Shown in pieces: positions 11,362 through 19,793 of a stretch of 64,000 bases of DNA. Positions within the stretch are counted from its first letter, which is position 1. Each line of letters begins with the position of its first letter. This DNA is from Pseudomonas sp. LS1212 (GTDB taxonomy: Bacteria > Pseudomonadota > Gammaproteobacteria > Pseudomonadales > Pseudomonadaceae): NCBI RefSeq assembly GCF_024741815.1, contig NZ_CP102951.1, forward strand, positions 1,498,501 through 1,562,500, in the 5' to 3' direction. The translations under genes and the position numbers were made by a program. The notes beneath the pieces are model-generated. The model saw only the letters and a program-made list of their open reading frames with translations, made no database searches and had not been told where the DNA came from.

Positions 11362-12534
11362 TTGAAGTCGTCGCTGCTGCCCATGATGCTGGTTGGCATG
11401 CTCCTTCAGGTGCCACAGGCGTCGGCCCTGGGGCTGGGTGAAATCATGCTCGGCTCGAGCCTGAACCAGCCGCTGAAGGCCGAGATAGAATTGCTGGACG
11501 CGGCAGGCCTGGACCCGAGCGAGCTGTCGGCAGGCCTGGCCAGTGCCGATGAATTCAGCCGTGCCGGCCTCGATCGTCCCTACGTGCTCAACGACCTGCA
11601 CTTTTCCCCGAAGGTGCAGGGTAATCGCGCAATTATTGAAGTGACTTCCAGCAAGGTCGTCACTGAACCTTATCTGACTTTTCTGGTGCGGCTGGACCGG
11701 CCCAATGGGCAGCTGTTGCGCCAGTACACGGTCCTGCTGGATCCGCCGGGGAGTGCTGCGCAGCTTCGCGCACCCACTCTTGCTGCAGACCCCGAAGTTC
11801 AGCGTGAACCCGTAGCGGCCGCCCAGCCGCGGCTACCTGCTGCCGAACAATTAAAGCCGACAATCACTGAATCGGAGAGCCAACGACTGCAGGCTATCGT
11901 GGCCGATCGGCAAGTGCAGCTGAAGGCACTCAAGGCCACCCTTGCCGACAAGGACCAGAAGGTGCTCGAGCTTCAGGCCGAGCTGGCTCAGATAAAAGCA
12001 TCCAATGCCGCTCTTGCCACTCCCCCGAGCGCTGTCCCGCCAGTCGCGCCGACCCGCGAATCCGCTGAGGCAGAGAAGCAGCAGAGCACGGCTTTTACTG
12101 GCATGCTGTGGGGCAGTGCTGCCTTGTTGCTGTTGGTCGTGGTGGCGTTGATGCGCCGTCATCGCCAGGCAATGCAGGCTTCGTCTGCAAAATCACCGAA
12201 GCCGGCCCCCGTTGCGCCGTCGCTGTCCGCTGCTGCACCAGCAGACCCGGTGCAGCCATCAGCCATGATGCAACAGGGCAAAAGCTCTGCGGAGCCAGAG
12301 GCGAATCTGCTTGAGCCAGGCTTCATTGCACTTGCACTGCAGGACCCGCTTGCCCCCTCGCCACGGCAACTGGCAGCACCCGTCGCTGCGGCTCCAGCCG
12401 AGACGTGCGATGGGTTCCGGTTGAATCTCGACGACCTGTCGATGGAAGCGGACTGGGACCTGGGCCCGTTGGAAACTAAAAAGTCTGCCCCAGGTTCAGG
12501 TACATCTTCACGCCTTGTTCCTCGAGGGCCTTGA
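11362..12534 (+). CDS. FimV-like N-terminal domain membrane protein
   Basis: This 390-residue protein has a signal peptide, then the FimV-family N-terminal domain (LGLGEIMLGSSLNQPLKAEI, about 24-43), a predicted coiled coil near 170-215, one transmembrane segment near 250-265 and a disordered alanine/proline-rich tail. FimV proteins scaffold polar pili and signalling in Pseudomonas; this one lacks the usual LysM and TPR regions and is much shorter. It starts with TTG, 3 bp after the MarR stop, with GGAGAAG upstream. Its last 59 bp overlap the convergent patatin remnant, so its C terminus may have been altered by the same deletion. Confidence 0.75.
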   Translation: MKSSLLPMMLVGMLLQVPQASALGLGEIMLGSSLNQPLKAEIELLDAAGLDPSELSAGLASADEFSRAGLDRPYVLNDLHFSPKVQGNRAIIEVTSSKVVTEPYLTFLVRLDRPNGQLLRQYTVLLDPPGSAAQLRAPTLAADPEVQREPVAAAQPRLPAAEQLKPTITESESQRLQAIVADRQVQLKALKATLADKDQKVLELQAELAQIKASNAALATPPSAVPPVAPTRESAEAEKQQSTAFTGMLWGSAALLLLVVVALMRRHRQAMQASSAKSPKPAPVAPSLSAAAPADPVQPSAMMQQGKSSAEPEANLLEPGFIALALQDPLAPSPRQLAAPVAAAPAETCDGFRLNLDDLSMEADWDLGPLETKKSAPGSGTSSRLVPRGP

Positions 12535-12670
12535 GCACGCCGATATGGGCCAGGCCGCGAGCTGCGCCGCCGGAAAGGACCAGGCCGACCTTTGGCGGGT
12601 TCATTTCGGCCGCGTGCAGGGTCAGGGGCAGCAGGAGCAACAACAGGCAGGACAACGGGCGACGCATCAT
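12476..12670 (-). pseudogene. Patatin-like phospholipase gene with a large internal deletion
   Basis: The remnant encodes a signal peptide and the start of a patatin domain, VGLVLSGGAARGLAHIGVLK, including the oxyanion-hole glycines. After EEQGVK the frame jumps to MYLNLGQTF and stops. That ending, with a terminal phenylalanine, is what an outer-membrane beta-barrel C terminus looks like, as in PlpD-type patatin autotransporters of about 730 residues. The catalytic GxSxG serine and Asp, the POTRA domain and the barrel are missing. The junction lies near 12503-12509 and is in frame, so about 2 kb was probably removed. It cannot be an active lipase. Confidence 0.7.
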
Positions 12671-12744
12671 CAATCTCGGGCAAGCGGCAAAGGTCGATAT
12701 TATAGTCATCTCACCGTTGCCCCTTCCCAGGAGACTGTTACCCC

Positions 12745-13026
12745 ATGTCCACGAGCAAACCGGAAATTGTCATAACCTATTGCACACAGTGCCAATGGCT
12801 GTTGCGCGCTGCCTGGCTGGCCCAGGAACTGCTCAGCACCTTCTCCGATGACCTGGCCCGGGTTGCGCTGGAACCGGCCACGGGCGGGGCGTTCCGGATT
12901 ACCTGCGACGGGGTGCAGATCTGGGAGCGCAAGGAAGATGGCGGCTTTCCCGAGGCCAAGGTGCTCAAGCAGCGGGTGCGCGACCAGATCGACCCGCAGC
13001 GCGACTTGGGCCACAACGATCGTTAA
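12745..13026 (+). CDS. SelT/SelW/SelH (Rdx) family thioredoxin-like protein
   Basis: This 93-residue protein has the Rdx fold with a redox motif CTQC at residues 13-16 after the first beta strand (EIVITYCTQCQW). In bacteria these cysteine homologues of selenoproteins W/T/H are thought to act in thiol redox chemistry, but their substrates are unknown. The length is usual for the family. It is convergent with the EamA gene; the two overlap by 4 bp at their 3' ends. Confidence 0.85.
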   Translation: MSTSKPEIVITYCTQCQWLLRAAWLAQELLSTFSDDLARVALEPATGGAFRITCDGVQIWERKEDGGFPEAKVLKQRVRDQIDPQRDLGHNDR

Positions 13027-13913
13027 TGCGAAGCCTGCGCCGCCGCTTTTTTGCTGCTGGAGCTGGCTGGCAAACTACTGGCCAGTACGATGGCAAAGAT
13101 GATCAACGCACCGCCCAGCAGCATGCGCAGGGTGGGCGTTTCGCCAAAAATCAGCCAGGCCATGCCGATCCCGTAGACCGGCTCCAGGGCAAAGACCACG
13201 GCGGCGGTGCGCGCCTTGATCACCGCCAGGCTGGCGACGAACAGGCTGTGGGCCACGCCGGTACAGAACACCCCGAGCAGCCCGATCCACAACCAGTCGA
13301 TGGCCGGCACCGAGCTCAATGCGGGTGCCGCGGCAGGTAGCAGGCACAGGGCGACCACCGCGTTCTGGCACAGCGCTGCCTGTACGGCCGGGATACTGCC
13401 GGAACTGGCCCGGTTGGTCAGCGACAGCAACGCGAACAGCAGGCCCGAAGCGATCGCCCAGAGCAGGCCGCTGGTGGCCTGGCTGGCAAGGTCGAAGTCC
13501 GGGGTGACCAGGATCAGGCCGACACTGACCAGCACCACCAGCAGGATCTCGTTGGCACGGATGCGTTCGCGAAAGATCAGCCCTTCAAGGACCACGGTAA
13601 AGGCCGGGAAGCTGGCAAAGCCCAGGGTCGCGATGGCGACGCCCGCCACCTTCACCGCGATGAAGAAGCTGACCCAGTGGCCGGCCAGCAGCAACCCGCT
13701 AAGCAACAGGCGTCGCCAGTCACGGGTATGCAAGGGTTGCCAGCCGCCCATGCGGGCAAAACGGGCGAACACACCCAATGCCAGGACAGCGAAGGCGGCA
13801 CGGCCGAAGACGATAATGGCGGGGGAGGCGCTGGCGAGTTTGCCGAAGACCCCGGTCAGGCCGAAGAACAGTGCGCCGATATGCAGGGCACCCAGGGCGG
13901 TTCGGTGATTCAT
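13023..13913 (-). CDS. EamA-family (DMT) transporter
   Basis: This 296-residue inner membrane protein has ten hydrophobic segments arranged as two EamA repeats (about 1-140 and 150-285), the normal layout of drug/metabolite exporters. Motifs such as FGRAAFAVLALGVF and GVAHSLFVASLAVIKAR, with a proline- and glycine-rich second repeat ending in LEPVYGIGMAWLIFGE, are typical. Substrate unknown. It starts at an ATG and ends in a lysine/serine-rich tail. Neighbours do not suggest a pathway. Confidence 0.85.
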   Translation of the reverse strand: MNHRTALGALHIGALFFGLTGVFGKLASASPAIIVFGRAAFAVLALGVFARFARMGGWQPLHTRDWRRLLLSGLLLAGHWVSFFIAVKVAGVAIATLGFASFPAFTVVLEGLIFRERIRANEILLVVLVSVGLILVTPDFDLASQATSGLLWAIASGLLFALLSLTNRASSGSIPAVQAALCQNAVVALCLLPAAAPALSSVPAIDWLWIGLLGVFCTGVAHSLFVASLAVIKARTAAVVFALEPVYGIGMAWLIFGETPTLRMLLGGALIIFAIVLASSLPASSSSKKAAAQASH

Positions 13914-14029
13914 TGCAATCCTTGTCGTATGGCGGGGGAGCGCTGGCGCAAGTTTACACGTTGCCAGCCGGTGCGACCGTCATCCAACTGCCGCCTTGCC
14001 GTCACAGAGCGTTAATCGGTTGCTTCTAA

Positions 14030-14083
14030 GCTTGGGCAAGGACGGAGGTGATCTATGTCACCGGGAACCACGACGAGTTTCTG
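14030..14083 (+). pseudogene. Fragment of a metallophosphatase (LpxH-like) gene
   Basis: A short frame after a TAA codon reads AWARTEVIYVTGNHDEFL. VIYVTGNHDE is the metal-binding signature (GNHD/E) of calcineurin-like phosphoesterases of the UDP-2,3-diacylglucosamine hydrolase group. Neither the N-terminal metal motif nor the rest of the enzyme is found on either side; downstream the sequence soon becomes the 3' end of the convergent DUF962 gene. It is read as a small deletion remnant. Confidence 0.5.
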
Positions 14084-14116
14084 GCAGGACGGCGTGCCGT
14101 GCGCGCATTCAGGTAT

Positions 14117-14428
14117 TCAGAACGATACTTTGCCGACCAGCATGTCGCGGTACATGACAAAGTCACCCATCAGGCTATAAAGAGGATGCAGGAAAGTGGC
14201 CGGGCGATTCTTCTCGAAGAAAAAGTGCCCGACCCACGCGAAGCCGTAACCGGCGACGGGCAAGGCCGGAAACAATAGCCAGTTGGAAGTCGCGAGTATG
14301 TACACGAGCAGGGCCAGCACAAGGCTGGTGCCTGCAAAGTGCAGTCGCCTGCAGGTGCTATTACTGTGTTCGGCCAGGTAAAAAGTGTAGAACTCGGCGA
14401 AGCTGTTGAAGCGCTGGGTATTTTTCAC
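14117..14428 (-). CDS. DUF962/Mpo1-like small membrane protein
   Basis: This protein of about 103 residues begins KNTQRFNSFAEFYTFYLAEH and has two hydrophobic segments plus the ending FFEKNRPATFLHPLYSLMGD, which is diagnostic of the DUF962/YGL010w (Mpo1-like) family. In yeast, Mpo1 is a dioxygenase for 2-hydroxy fatty acids; the bacterial role is not established. The conserved start falls at a GTG (14428) with GAG at about 8 nt; a longer frame to 14509 has no conserved sequence. Histidines of the metal site (LAEHSN, LHFAG, WVGHFFFEKNRPATFLH) are present. Confidence 0.75.
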   Translation of the reverse strand: MKNTQRFNSFAEFYTFYLAEHSNSTCRRLHFAGTSLVLALLVYILATSNWLLFPALPVAGYGFAWVGHFFFEKNRPATFLHPLYSLMGDFVMYRDMLVGKVSF

Positions 14429-14585
14429 TACTACAGTCTCAATGCTTGTATTTCCCGCTGAAGATGCACGGCGTGGAGCCTGCTTTAAGTCTAGAGTGAA
14501 CAGCAGCAACGGCCAGTGACATTGGACGCCAGATTACTATCCTTGGGAGATTGGTTGCGGCAGCGACCAGGGGAAGATTTCGGCC

Positions 14586-15653
14586 ATGAGCGAAAGAACG
14601 ACTTCTGCAAGTTGGGCGACAGGTATCGTCAAGGCGCTGGAACTGGAGGGGCTGGATTGTCGGGCAATGTTCCAGCAACTGGGCCTGGATTTCTCGGCAC
14701 TCAATGATCCCGATGCGCGGTTCACCCAGGATTCGATGACGCGATTGTGGCAATTGGCGGTGCACTTGTCGGGCAATCCGGCCATCGGCTTGAACATGGC
14801 CAGGGTCGTGCACCCGGCGTCTTTTCATGTGGTGGGCTACGCGCTGATGTCGAGTCGGACCCTTAAAGAGGGTTTTGATCGCTTGGTGCGTTATCAGCGA
14901 ATCATCGCCGAAAGCTCGGATTTGAGATTCAAATTGGTACCCGAGGGCTATGCGCTGATTCTTACGGTGCATGGCGATCATCTGCCTCCGACCCGGCAAA
15001 GCGCCGAAGCCTCTCTGGCATGTGCGCTGGCCCTGTGCAGTTGGCTGACCGGCAGGGTCATCCAGCCGCGGCGGGTTCTGGTGCAGGGCGAGCAGCCGGT
15101 CGATGTAGAGCCTTACAAAGTGGCGTTTCACGCACCGCTGGTGTTCGGCGCGCCCTTTGACGCGCTGATTTTCGAGCGAGAAGACATGGAGGCGCCACTG
15201 CCGACGGCCAATGAGGCGATGGCGTTGTTGCATGATCGTTTTGCCGGTGAGTACCTGGCGCGATTTTCCGAGAGCCGGGTGACGCACAAGGCTCGGCAGG
15301 TACTGTGTCGGTTGTTGCCCCAGGGTGAGCCCAAGCGGGAAGTGGTCGCGCAATCTCTGCACTTGTCCCAGCGGACCTTGCAACGTCGGTTGCAGGACGA
15401 GGGCACCAGCTTCCAGGCACTGCTGGATGACACCCGTCGCGAATTGGCCGAGCAATACCTGGCCCAGCCCAACATGACCTTGCTGGAAACCGCCTACCTG
15501 CTGGGTTTTGCCGACCCGAGCAATTTTTTCAGGGCGTTTCGCCGCTGGTTCGATACCACGCCCGGCGAATACCGGGCGCGGCTGGTCGGGTCAGTCGCAG
15601 GGGCGCAGGTCAATGGCGCCAAAAGGCCGGCATACATAGAACCAGCACGGTAA
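14586..15653 (+). CDS. AraC-family regulator (OruR/ArgR-type N-terminal domain)
   Basis: This 355-residue regulator has an N-terminal arabinose-binding-like domain of the DUF4034/OruR type (about 15-205) and a C-terminal AraC/XylS double helix-turn-helix (about 235-335) with SLHLSQRTLQRRLQDEGTSF and the second motif LGFADPSNFFRAFRRWFDTT. The ATG at 14586 fits the family's usual start (SERTTSASWATGIVKALE). The effector and targets cannot be read from the sequence. The 3' end overlaps the convergent trkH gene by about 44 bp. Confidence 0.85.
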   Translation: MSERTTSASWATGIVKALELEGLDCRAMFQQLGLDFSALNDPDARFTQDSMTRLWQLAVHLSGNPAIGLNMARVVHPASFHVVGYALMSSRTLKEGFDRLVRYQRIIAESSDLRFKLVPEGYALILTVHGDHLPPTRQSAEASLACALALCSWLTGRVIQPRRVLVQGEQPVDVEPYKVAFHAPLVFGAPFDALIFEREDMEAPLPTANEAMALLHDRFAGEYLARFSESRVTHKARQVLCRLLPQGEPKREVVAQSLHLSQRTLQRRLQDEGTSFQALLDDTRRELAEQYLAQPNMTLLETAYLLGFADPSNFFRAFRRWFDTTPGEYRARLVGSVAGAQVNGAKRPAYIEPAR

Positions 15654-17064
15654 TAATCTCCAGCCTGCCCAGCAGCATGCCCAGCGCCAGAATCCACTTG
15701 GCCGCATCCGGCAGGCTGGCGAAGTTGCCCGCCGGGCCAATGGTCTCGCCCAGCCCCGGGCCGACACCGGAGACGGCGCTGGCGGCACCGGTCAGTGCGG
15801 TCATCCAGTCGACTCCCAGCAGGGACAAGGACAGTGCGATCGCACAGATGGTAATGGCGAAGAAAAACGAGAAGGTCAGAATCGAGCGCACGATCTCTTC
15901 GTCGAGGCGGTGGCCGTTGTACTTCTGCTTGATCACCGCACGCGGGTGAATCAACTGATTGAGGTTGGCCTTGAGCAGGATATAGGCAACCTGGAAACGG
16001 AAGATCTTGATCCCGCCGGCGGTCGATCCCGAGCAGCCACCGATGAAGCCCAGGTAGAAGAACAGCATCAAGGAAAAATTGCCCCACAGGCTGTAATCGC
16101 CCAGGGCAAAGCCCGTGGTGGTGACTATCGAAGTGACGTTCAGCGCCACATGGCGCAGGGCTTCGAGCCAGTGCAGCTGGGTGGTCGCCCAGTACCAGGT
16201 GCCGAGTACCAGCCAGGTCACCACCAGCAAGCCGAGCATACCCTGGACCTGTTGATCCTTGATCAGTGCCCGGCGATTGCCGCGCAATGTTGCTACATAC
16301 AGGGTGAATGGCAGGGCGCCGAGAATCATCACCATCACGGCCACCCAGTGCACGGCCGGTTGAGTCCACTTGGCCAGGGACTGGTCCGAGGTCGAGAAAC
16401 CGCCGGTGGAAATCGCCGACATCGAATGGTTGATCGCATCGAAGATGCTCATGCCGGCAGCCCAGAACGCCAGCCCGCCCAGTGCGGTGACGCCGATATA
16501 GACCGCCACGATGGACTTGGCGACCATGTGCGAACGCGGCATGACCTTTTCCGAACGGTCGGAAGATTCGGTCTGGAACAGGCGCATGCCACCGATGCGC
16601 AGCAGCGGCAGGATCGCCACGGCCATGGCGATAAAACCGATGCCGCCGAGCCAGTGCAGCAGCGAGCGCCACATCAGGATGCCAGGGGACATGGTGTCCA
16701 GGCCGCTGAGTACGGTCGCGCCGGTGGCGGTGATGCCTGACATGCTTTCGAAGAAGGCGTCGGTATAGCTGATGCGCTGGGTCAGCAGGAACGGCAGGGC
16801 GGCGAAGATGCACACCAGCACCCAGCTGCTGACGGTCAGCAGGTACATGTCGCGCGGACGCAGCTGTACGTTTTCCGGCCGCCCCGGTATGACCAGGGCC
16901 AGGCCTGCGACGAAGGTGATCGTGCTGGCCCAGAGGAAAGAGGGGATTTCGTGGGCCCGCTCGAAGGCCACCAGGGTGGCCATGGGGATGACCATGCTGA
17001 TCGCCAGCGTAATGAGGAAGATGCCGATAATGAAACCGATGATCCGTAGGGTCGGCAACGCCAT
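15610..17064 (-). CDS. trkH: Trk potassium uptake channel subunit TrkH
   Basis: This 484-residue integral membrane protein forms the K+ pore of the Trk system together with the NAD-binding regulator TrkA, which is not in this window. Four selectivity-filter loops with glycines are visible (for example TATGATVLSGLD, AISTGGFSTSD, SIVTTTGFALGDY, ASAVSGVGPGLGETIGPAGNF), and the C-terminal LGRLEIITVLVL is typical. The start at MALPTLRIIGF (17064) gives the family's normal length; the longer frame to 17145 adds an atypical 27 residues. Confidence 0.93.
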   Translation of the reverse strand: MALPTLRIIGFIIGIFLITLAISMVIPMATLVAFERAHEIPSFLWASTITFVAGLALVIPGRPENVQLRPRDMYLLTVSSWVLVCIFAALPFLLTQRISYTDAFFESMSGITATGATVLSGLDTMSPGILMWRSLLHWLGGIGFIAMAVAILPLLRIGGMRLFQTESSDRSEKVMPRSHMVAKSIVAVYIGVTALGGLAFWAAGMSIFDAINHSMSAISTGGFSTSDQSLAKWTQPAVHWVAVMVMILGALPFTLYVATLRGNRRALIKDQQVQGMLGLLVVTWLVLGTWYWATTQLHWLEALRHVALNVTSIVTTTGFALGDYSLWGNFSLMLFFYLGFIGGCSGSTAGGIKIFRFQVAYILLKANLNQLIHPRAVIKQKYNGHRLDEEIVRSILTFSFFFAITICAIALSLSLLGVDWMTALTGAASAVSGVGPGLGETIGPAGNFASLPDAAKWILALGMLLGRLEIITVLVLCMPAFWRH

Positions 17065-17164
17065 GAGGTCCGCTCTGACTCGAAACTTGAAGGGCGCCAT
17101 TCTACCTATGGGCTGGGGCATGTAAACGGTAGAATGGTTGCACATTTCTTATTGGGGGTAGCCG

Positions 17165-17728
17165 ATGGAGGCTCTCGACGCTTTGCTCAACCGTGTTTCC
17201 GTACCGCGCCTGATCGATCCGGCACCCACGGCGGCGCAACGGGAAATCCTGTTCCAGGCGGCATTGCGTGCGCCCGATCATGGCCAGTTGCACCCGTGGC
17301 GATTCCTCACGGTTGAAGGCGCTGCACGCGAGCAGCTCGGTGAGCTGTTGGCCGAAGCGGTCAAGATCAAGGGCGTGGACGTTACCGAAGCAGCCCTGGA
17401 AAAGGCGCGGGCCATGCCGTTGCGTGCCCCGCTGCTGGTGGTGGTCATTGCCCGGTTGCAGGACCATTTCAAAATACCCAAATCCGAGCAAAAGCTGGCG
17501 GCCGCGTGTGCAGCCCACGGCATTCTGCTTGCGGCACATGCCCAGGGGATTGGCGCGGTATGGCGTACGGGGGAGTTGGCCTATGCCGCGCACGTGGCCA
17601 AGGGGTTGGGGCTGGGTGACGGGGAGGAGGTGATTGCCTTTCTGTACATCGGGACGCCGCAGAAGGAATTGCGTGTACCGCAGCCGTTGGCTACTGCTGA
17701 TTTTGTCAGTGCCTGGACTGCCGCTTAG
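17165..17728 (+). CDS. YdjA-like NAD(P)H nitroreductase
   Basis: This 187-residue flavoprotein belongs to the compact nitroreductase group of E. coli YdjA. It has the FMN-binding start LLNRVSVPRL, the motif RAPDHGQLHPWRF (about 36-48), and the C-terminal ACAAHGILLAAHAQGIGAVWRTG segment that contacts FMN. It reduces nitro compounds or quinones with NAD(P)H in family members; the natural substrate is unknown. It is divergent from trkH and followed by a REPIN. Confidence 0.88.
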   Translation: MEALDALLNRVSVPRLIDPAPTAAQREILFQAALRAPDHGQLHPWRFLTVEGAAREQLGELLAEAVKIKGVDVTEAALEKARAMPLRAPLLVVVIARLQDHFKIPKSEQKLAAACAAHGILLAAHAQGIGAVWRTGELAYAAHVAKGLGLGDGEEVIAFLYIGTPQKELRVPQPLATADFVSAWTAA

Positions 17729-17740
17729 AGGCCGCTATGC

Positions 17741-17822
17741 GGCCTCATCGCTGGCAAGCCAGCTCCCACAAGGACCGTGCACCGCCTGATTCTGTGGGAG
17801 CTGGCTTGCCAGCGATGAGGCC
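17741..17822. repeat. REPIN with perfect 30-bp arms
   Basis: Two copies of a REP (core cgctggcaagccagctcc) face each other, with arms at 17741-17770 and 17793-17822 that are exact reverse complements. It lies between the convergent nitroreductase and histidine kinase genes. Related copies occur near 26508, 31805 and 43664. Confidence 0.9.
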
Positions 17823-17835
17823 CGCACAAATACCA

Positions 17836-19179
17836 TCAAACCCCAACGGAAGCCCCATTCGGCTCCAACGGCAACTCCAGACAAGCCACAAACCCACCCT
17901 CAGGATGATTGGCCAGCGTCAGGCTGCCACCATGCCGTTCCGCCGCGCGGCGAGCGATGGCCAGGCCCAGGCCATGGCCGGGCGCGGTCTGGTTGGGCGC
18001 ACGGAAAAAAGGCTCGCCCAGTTGCGCCAGGTGTTCGCTGGCAACGCCCGGGCCATGGTCGCGGACGCTCAGCACTATCCGGTCACCCGACTTGCGGCCA
18101 TTGAGTTCGATCGGCTGGCCCTGCGGGTTGAAGCGCAAGGCATTGCGCAACAGGTTGTCCAGCGCCCGCTCCAGCATGGTCGGCCAGCCTTGCAGGCTCA
18201 GCTCGGGCTCGGCGTCGATGCGAATCTCCTGTTCCGGCGCACTCAATTGGGCATCCTTTTGCACGTTGGTGAGCAGGGCCTGCAGGTCGATGGGCTCGGC
18301 GCTGGCATGTTCGGCATCCAGGCGTGCCAGGGCAAGAATTTCACTGATCAAGGCCTCGAGGCGATCGCACTCGCGGGTCAGGCGCGGCCAGAGTTTTTCC
18401 CGTTGTTCAGGCTCGGCCCGTTCAGCCAGGGCCAGGGCGATACGCAGGCGGGCCAGGGGCGAGCGCAGTTCATGGGAAACATCGCGCAGCAATTGTCGCT
18501 GGCTGCCGATCAGGCTTTGCAGTCGCGCCCCCATGCGGTTGAAATCATTGGCCAGGACACCGAACTCATCACGCCGGTTGGCCAACTGCGCCAGGCTGTT
18601 CTGCTGGTAGGTGGTTTGTCCCAGGTCATGAACCGCACCGCGCAGGCGGCTGAGCGGGCGCGTGATCGAGAGCGTCACCAGCAGGCTGAACAACGTCAGC
18701 ACCACCAGCGCGATTCCCAGGGCACTGAGCGGCCAGAGCAGGCTGTCGCGATGCCAGGCGTCGAGTTGCGGGTGAGGAATGCGATAGATCAGCAGGTAGG
18801 TCTCGCCACTCTCGGGGCTGGTGTGTTCGACGGTGAGGCGGCGCCAGGGCAGTGGTCGTTCGTCATGGCGCCGGCGTTCCTCGAACGCAGCGGCCCGGCG
18901 CGGGAAGGTTCCCGGCACCACGGCTTCGCCGCTTTCGTCAAGCACCTGGACATCGATGTGATAGCGCCGTTTGCGTTGTTCCAGATACTCCTGGGCATCC
19001 TCGGCGCCATTTCTTTCGTAGCGTTCGGTCCAGGTCTGGGCGAGGGTGTTGATGCCCGGGTGGCGACTGAGAATCCAGGCGTCCTGGTTCAACATATGGC
19101 CGAGCAGGATAGACAGGCCGGCGACGAGTGCGATGGCAAGCCAGAAACTGGCAAGGACTCGCCAGAACAGTGAACGCAA
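17836..19179 (-). CDS. Cpx-like sensor histidine kinase
   Basis: This 447-residue kinase has a transmembrane segment at about 10-28, a periplasmic sensor of about 120 residues, a second membrane segment near 148-170, a HAMP domain and the dimerisation/phosphoacceptor helix with VSHELRSPLARLR (His236). The ATPase domain shows LLRNALRFNP (N box), DHGPGVA (G1) and GHGLGLAIARR (G2). It is the third gene of a minus-strand set with an OmpR-type regulator and a CpxP/Spy protein, which points to a CpxA-like envelope stress sensor. The periplasmic domain is not obviously identical to E. coli CpxA, so the symbol is withheld. Confidence 0.85.
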   Translation of the reverse strand: MRSLFWRVLASFWLAIALVAGLSILLGHMLNQDAWILSRHPGINTLAQTWTERYERNGAEDAQEYLEQRKRRYHIDVQVLDESGEAVVPGTFPRRAAAFEERRRHDERPLPWRRLTVEHTSPESGETYLLIYRIPHPQLDAWHRDSLLWPLSALGIALVVLTLFSLLVTLSITRPLSRLRGAVHDLGQTTYQQNSLAQLANRRDEFGVLANDFNRMGARLQSLIGSQRQLLRDVSHELRSPLARLRIALALAERAEPEQREKLWPRLTRECDRLEALISEILALARLDAEHASAEPIDLQALLTNVQKDAQLSAPEQEIRIDAEPELSLQGWPTMLERALDNLLRNALRFNPQGQPIELNGRKSGDRIVLSVRDHGPGVASEHLAQLGEPFFRAPNQTAPGHGLGLAIARRAAERHGGSLTLANHPEGGFVACLELPLEPNGASVGV

Positions 19180-19258
19180 AGTGGCACCTCAAAAAGTCAA
19201 AGCCCGCCCGGCCAAGGAGCACTGGCTGGGCGGGCGGTCGAAGGATCGCGATTGCAGA

Positions 19259-19672
19259 TTACTGTGCCTTGTTGGCCTTTTCAGCTTTCCAGGCCTTGAA
19301 TTCAGCCCATTCGGCGCGGTGCTCGGCCTGTTTTTTCTTCAGTTCGTCGAACTGCTTCTGCTGATCGGGGTTGAGCAGTGCACGAATGTCGCTCTGGGTC
19401 TTGTCTTCCTTGGCCTTGAGTTCATCCTTCAGGGCCTTCTGGTCGGCGGCCGGCAGTTTTTCCAGGTAGCGTTGGGTGATTTCGTGGCGGCTTTTCATTT
19501 GCTCGCCCATCAGTTTACCGACTTGCTGACGCTGTTCCCGGCTCAGGTCCAGCTGGCTGTACATGCCGTGGCCGCGGTGATGATCGCCGCCGTGCGGGCC
19601 GCCTTCGGGCATGGCCATGGCAACGGTCGGCAGGGCTGCAGCGACCATCAGGGCGATAAGGGTCTTGCGCAT
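19259..19672 (-). CDS. Spy/CpxP family periplasmic chaperone
   Basis: This 137-residue exported protein starts with a clear signal peptide (cleavage after VAMA). It then has a His-rich stretch (about 27-35) that could bind metal, and the LTxxQ-like motifs LDLSREQRQQVGKL and LLNPDQQKQFDELKK that define the CpxP/Spy fold. Family members bind unfolded proteins or dampen the Cpx kinase. AAGGAG precedes the ATG. It lies between the regulator and kinase genes with 121 and 79 bp gaps, and a CpxR-type box lies in the upstream gap. Confidence 0.85.
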   Translation of the reverse strand: MRKTLIALMVAAALPTVAMAMPEGGPHGGDHHRGHGMYSQLDLSREQRQQVGKLMGEQMKSRHEITQRYLEKLPAADQKALKDELKAKEDKTQSDIRALLNPDQQKQFDELKKKQAEHRAEWAEFKAWKAEKANKAQ

Positions 19673-19755
19673 GGTGGATCTCCTTGACTGGATCCCGGTC
19701 AGTTACCGGATGAGCCTAGTTTAGTGAGATCAAGGTCAACGGCGGTCAGGCGAGC

Positions 19756-19771
19756 GTAAAGCTTCGGTAAA
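19756..19771 (+). promoter_or_regulatory. CpxR-type box upstream of the CpxP-like gene
   Basis: GTAAA-N6-GTAAA (19756-19771) matches the CpxR consensus known from E. coli, GTAAA-N(4-8)-GTAAA. It sits 84 bp before the start of the CpxP-like gene, in the gap after the regulator gene. The box reads on the strand opposite to that gene. Confidence 0.55.
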
Positions 19772-19793
19772 GACCTGCGCACCGATACTGACA

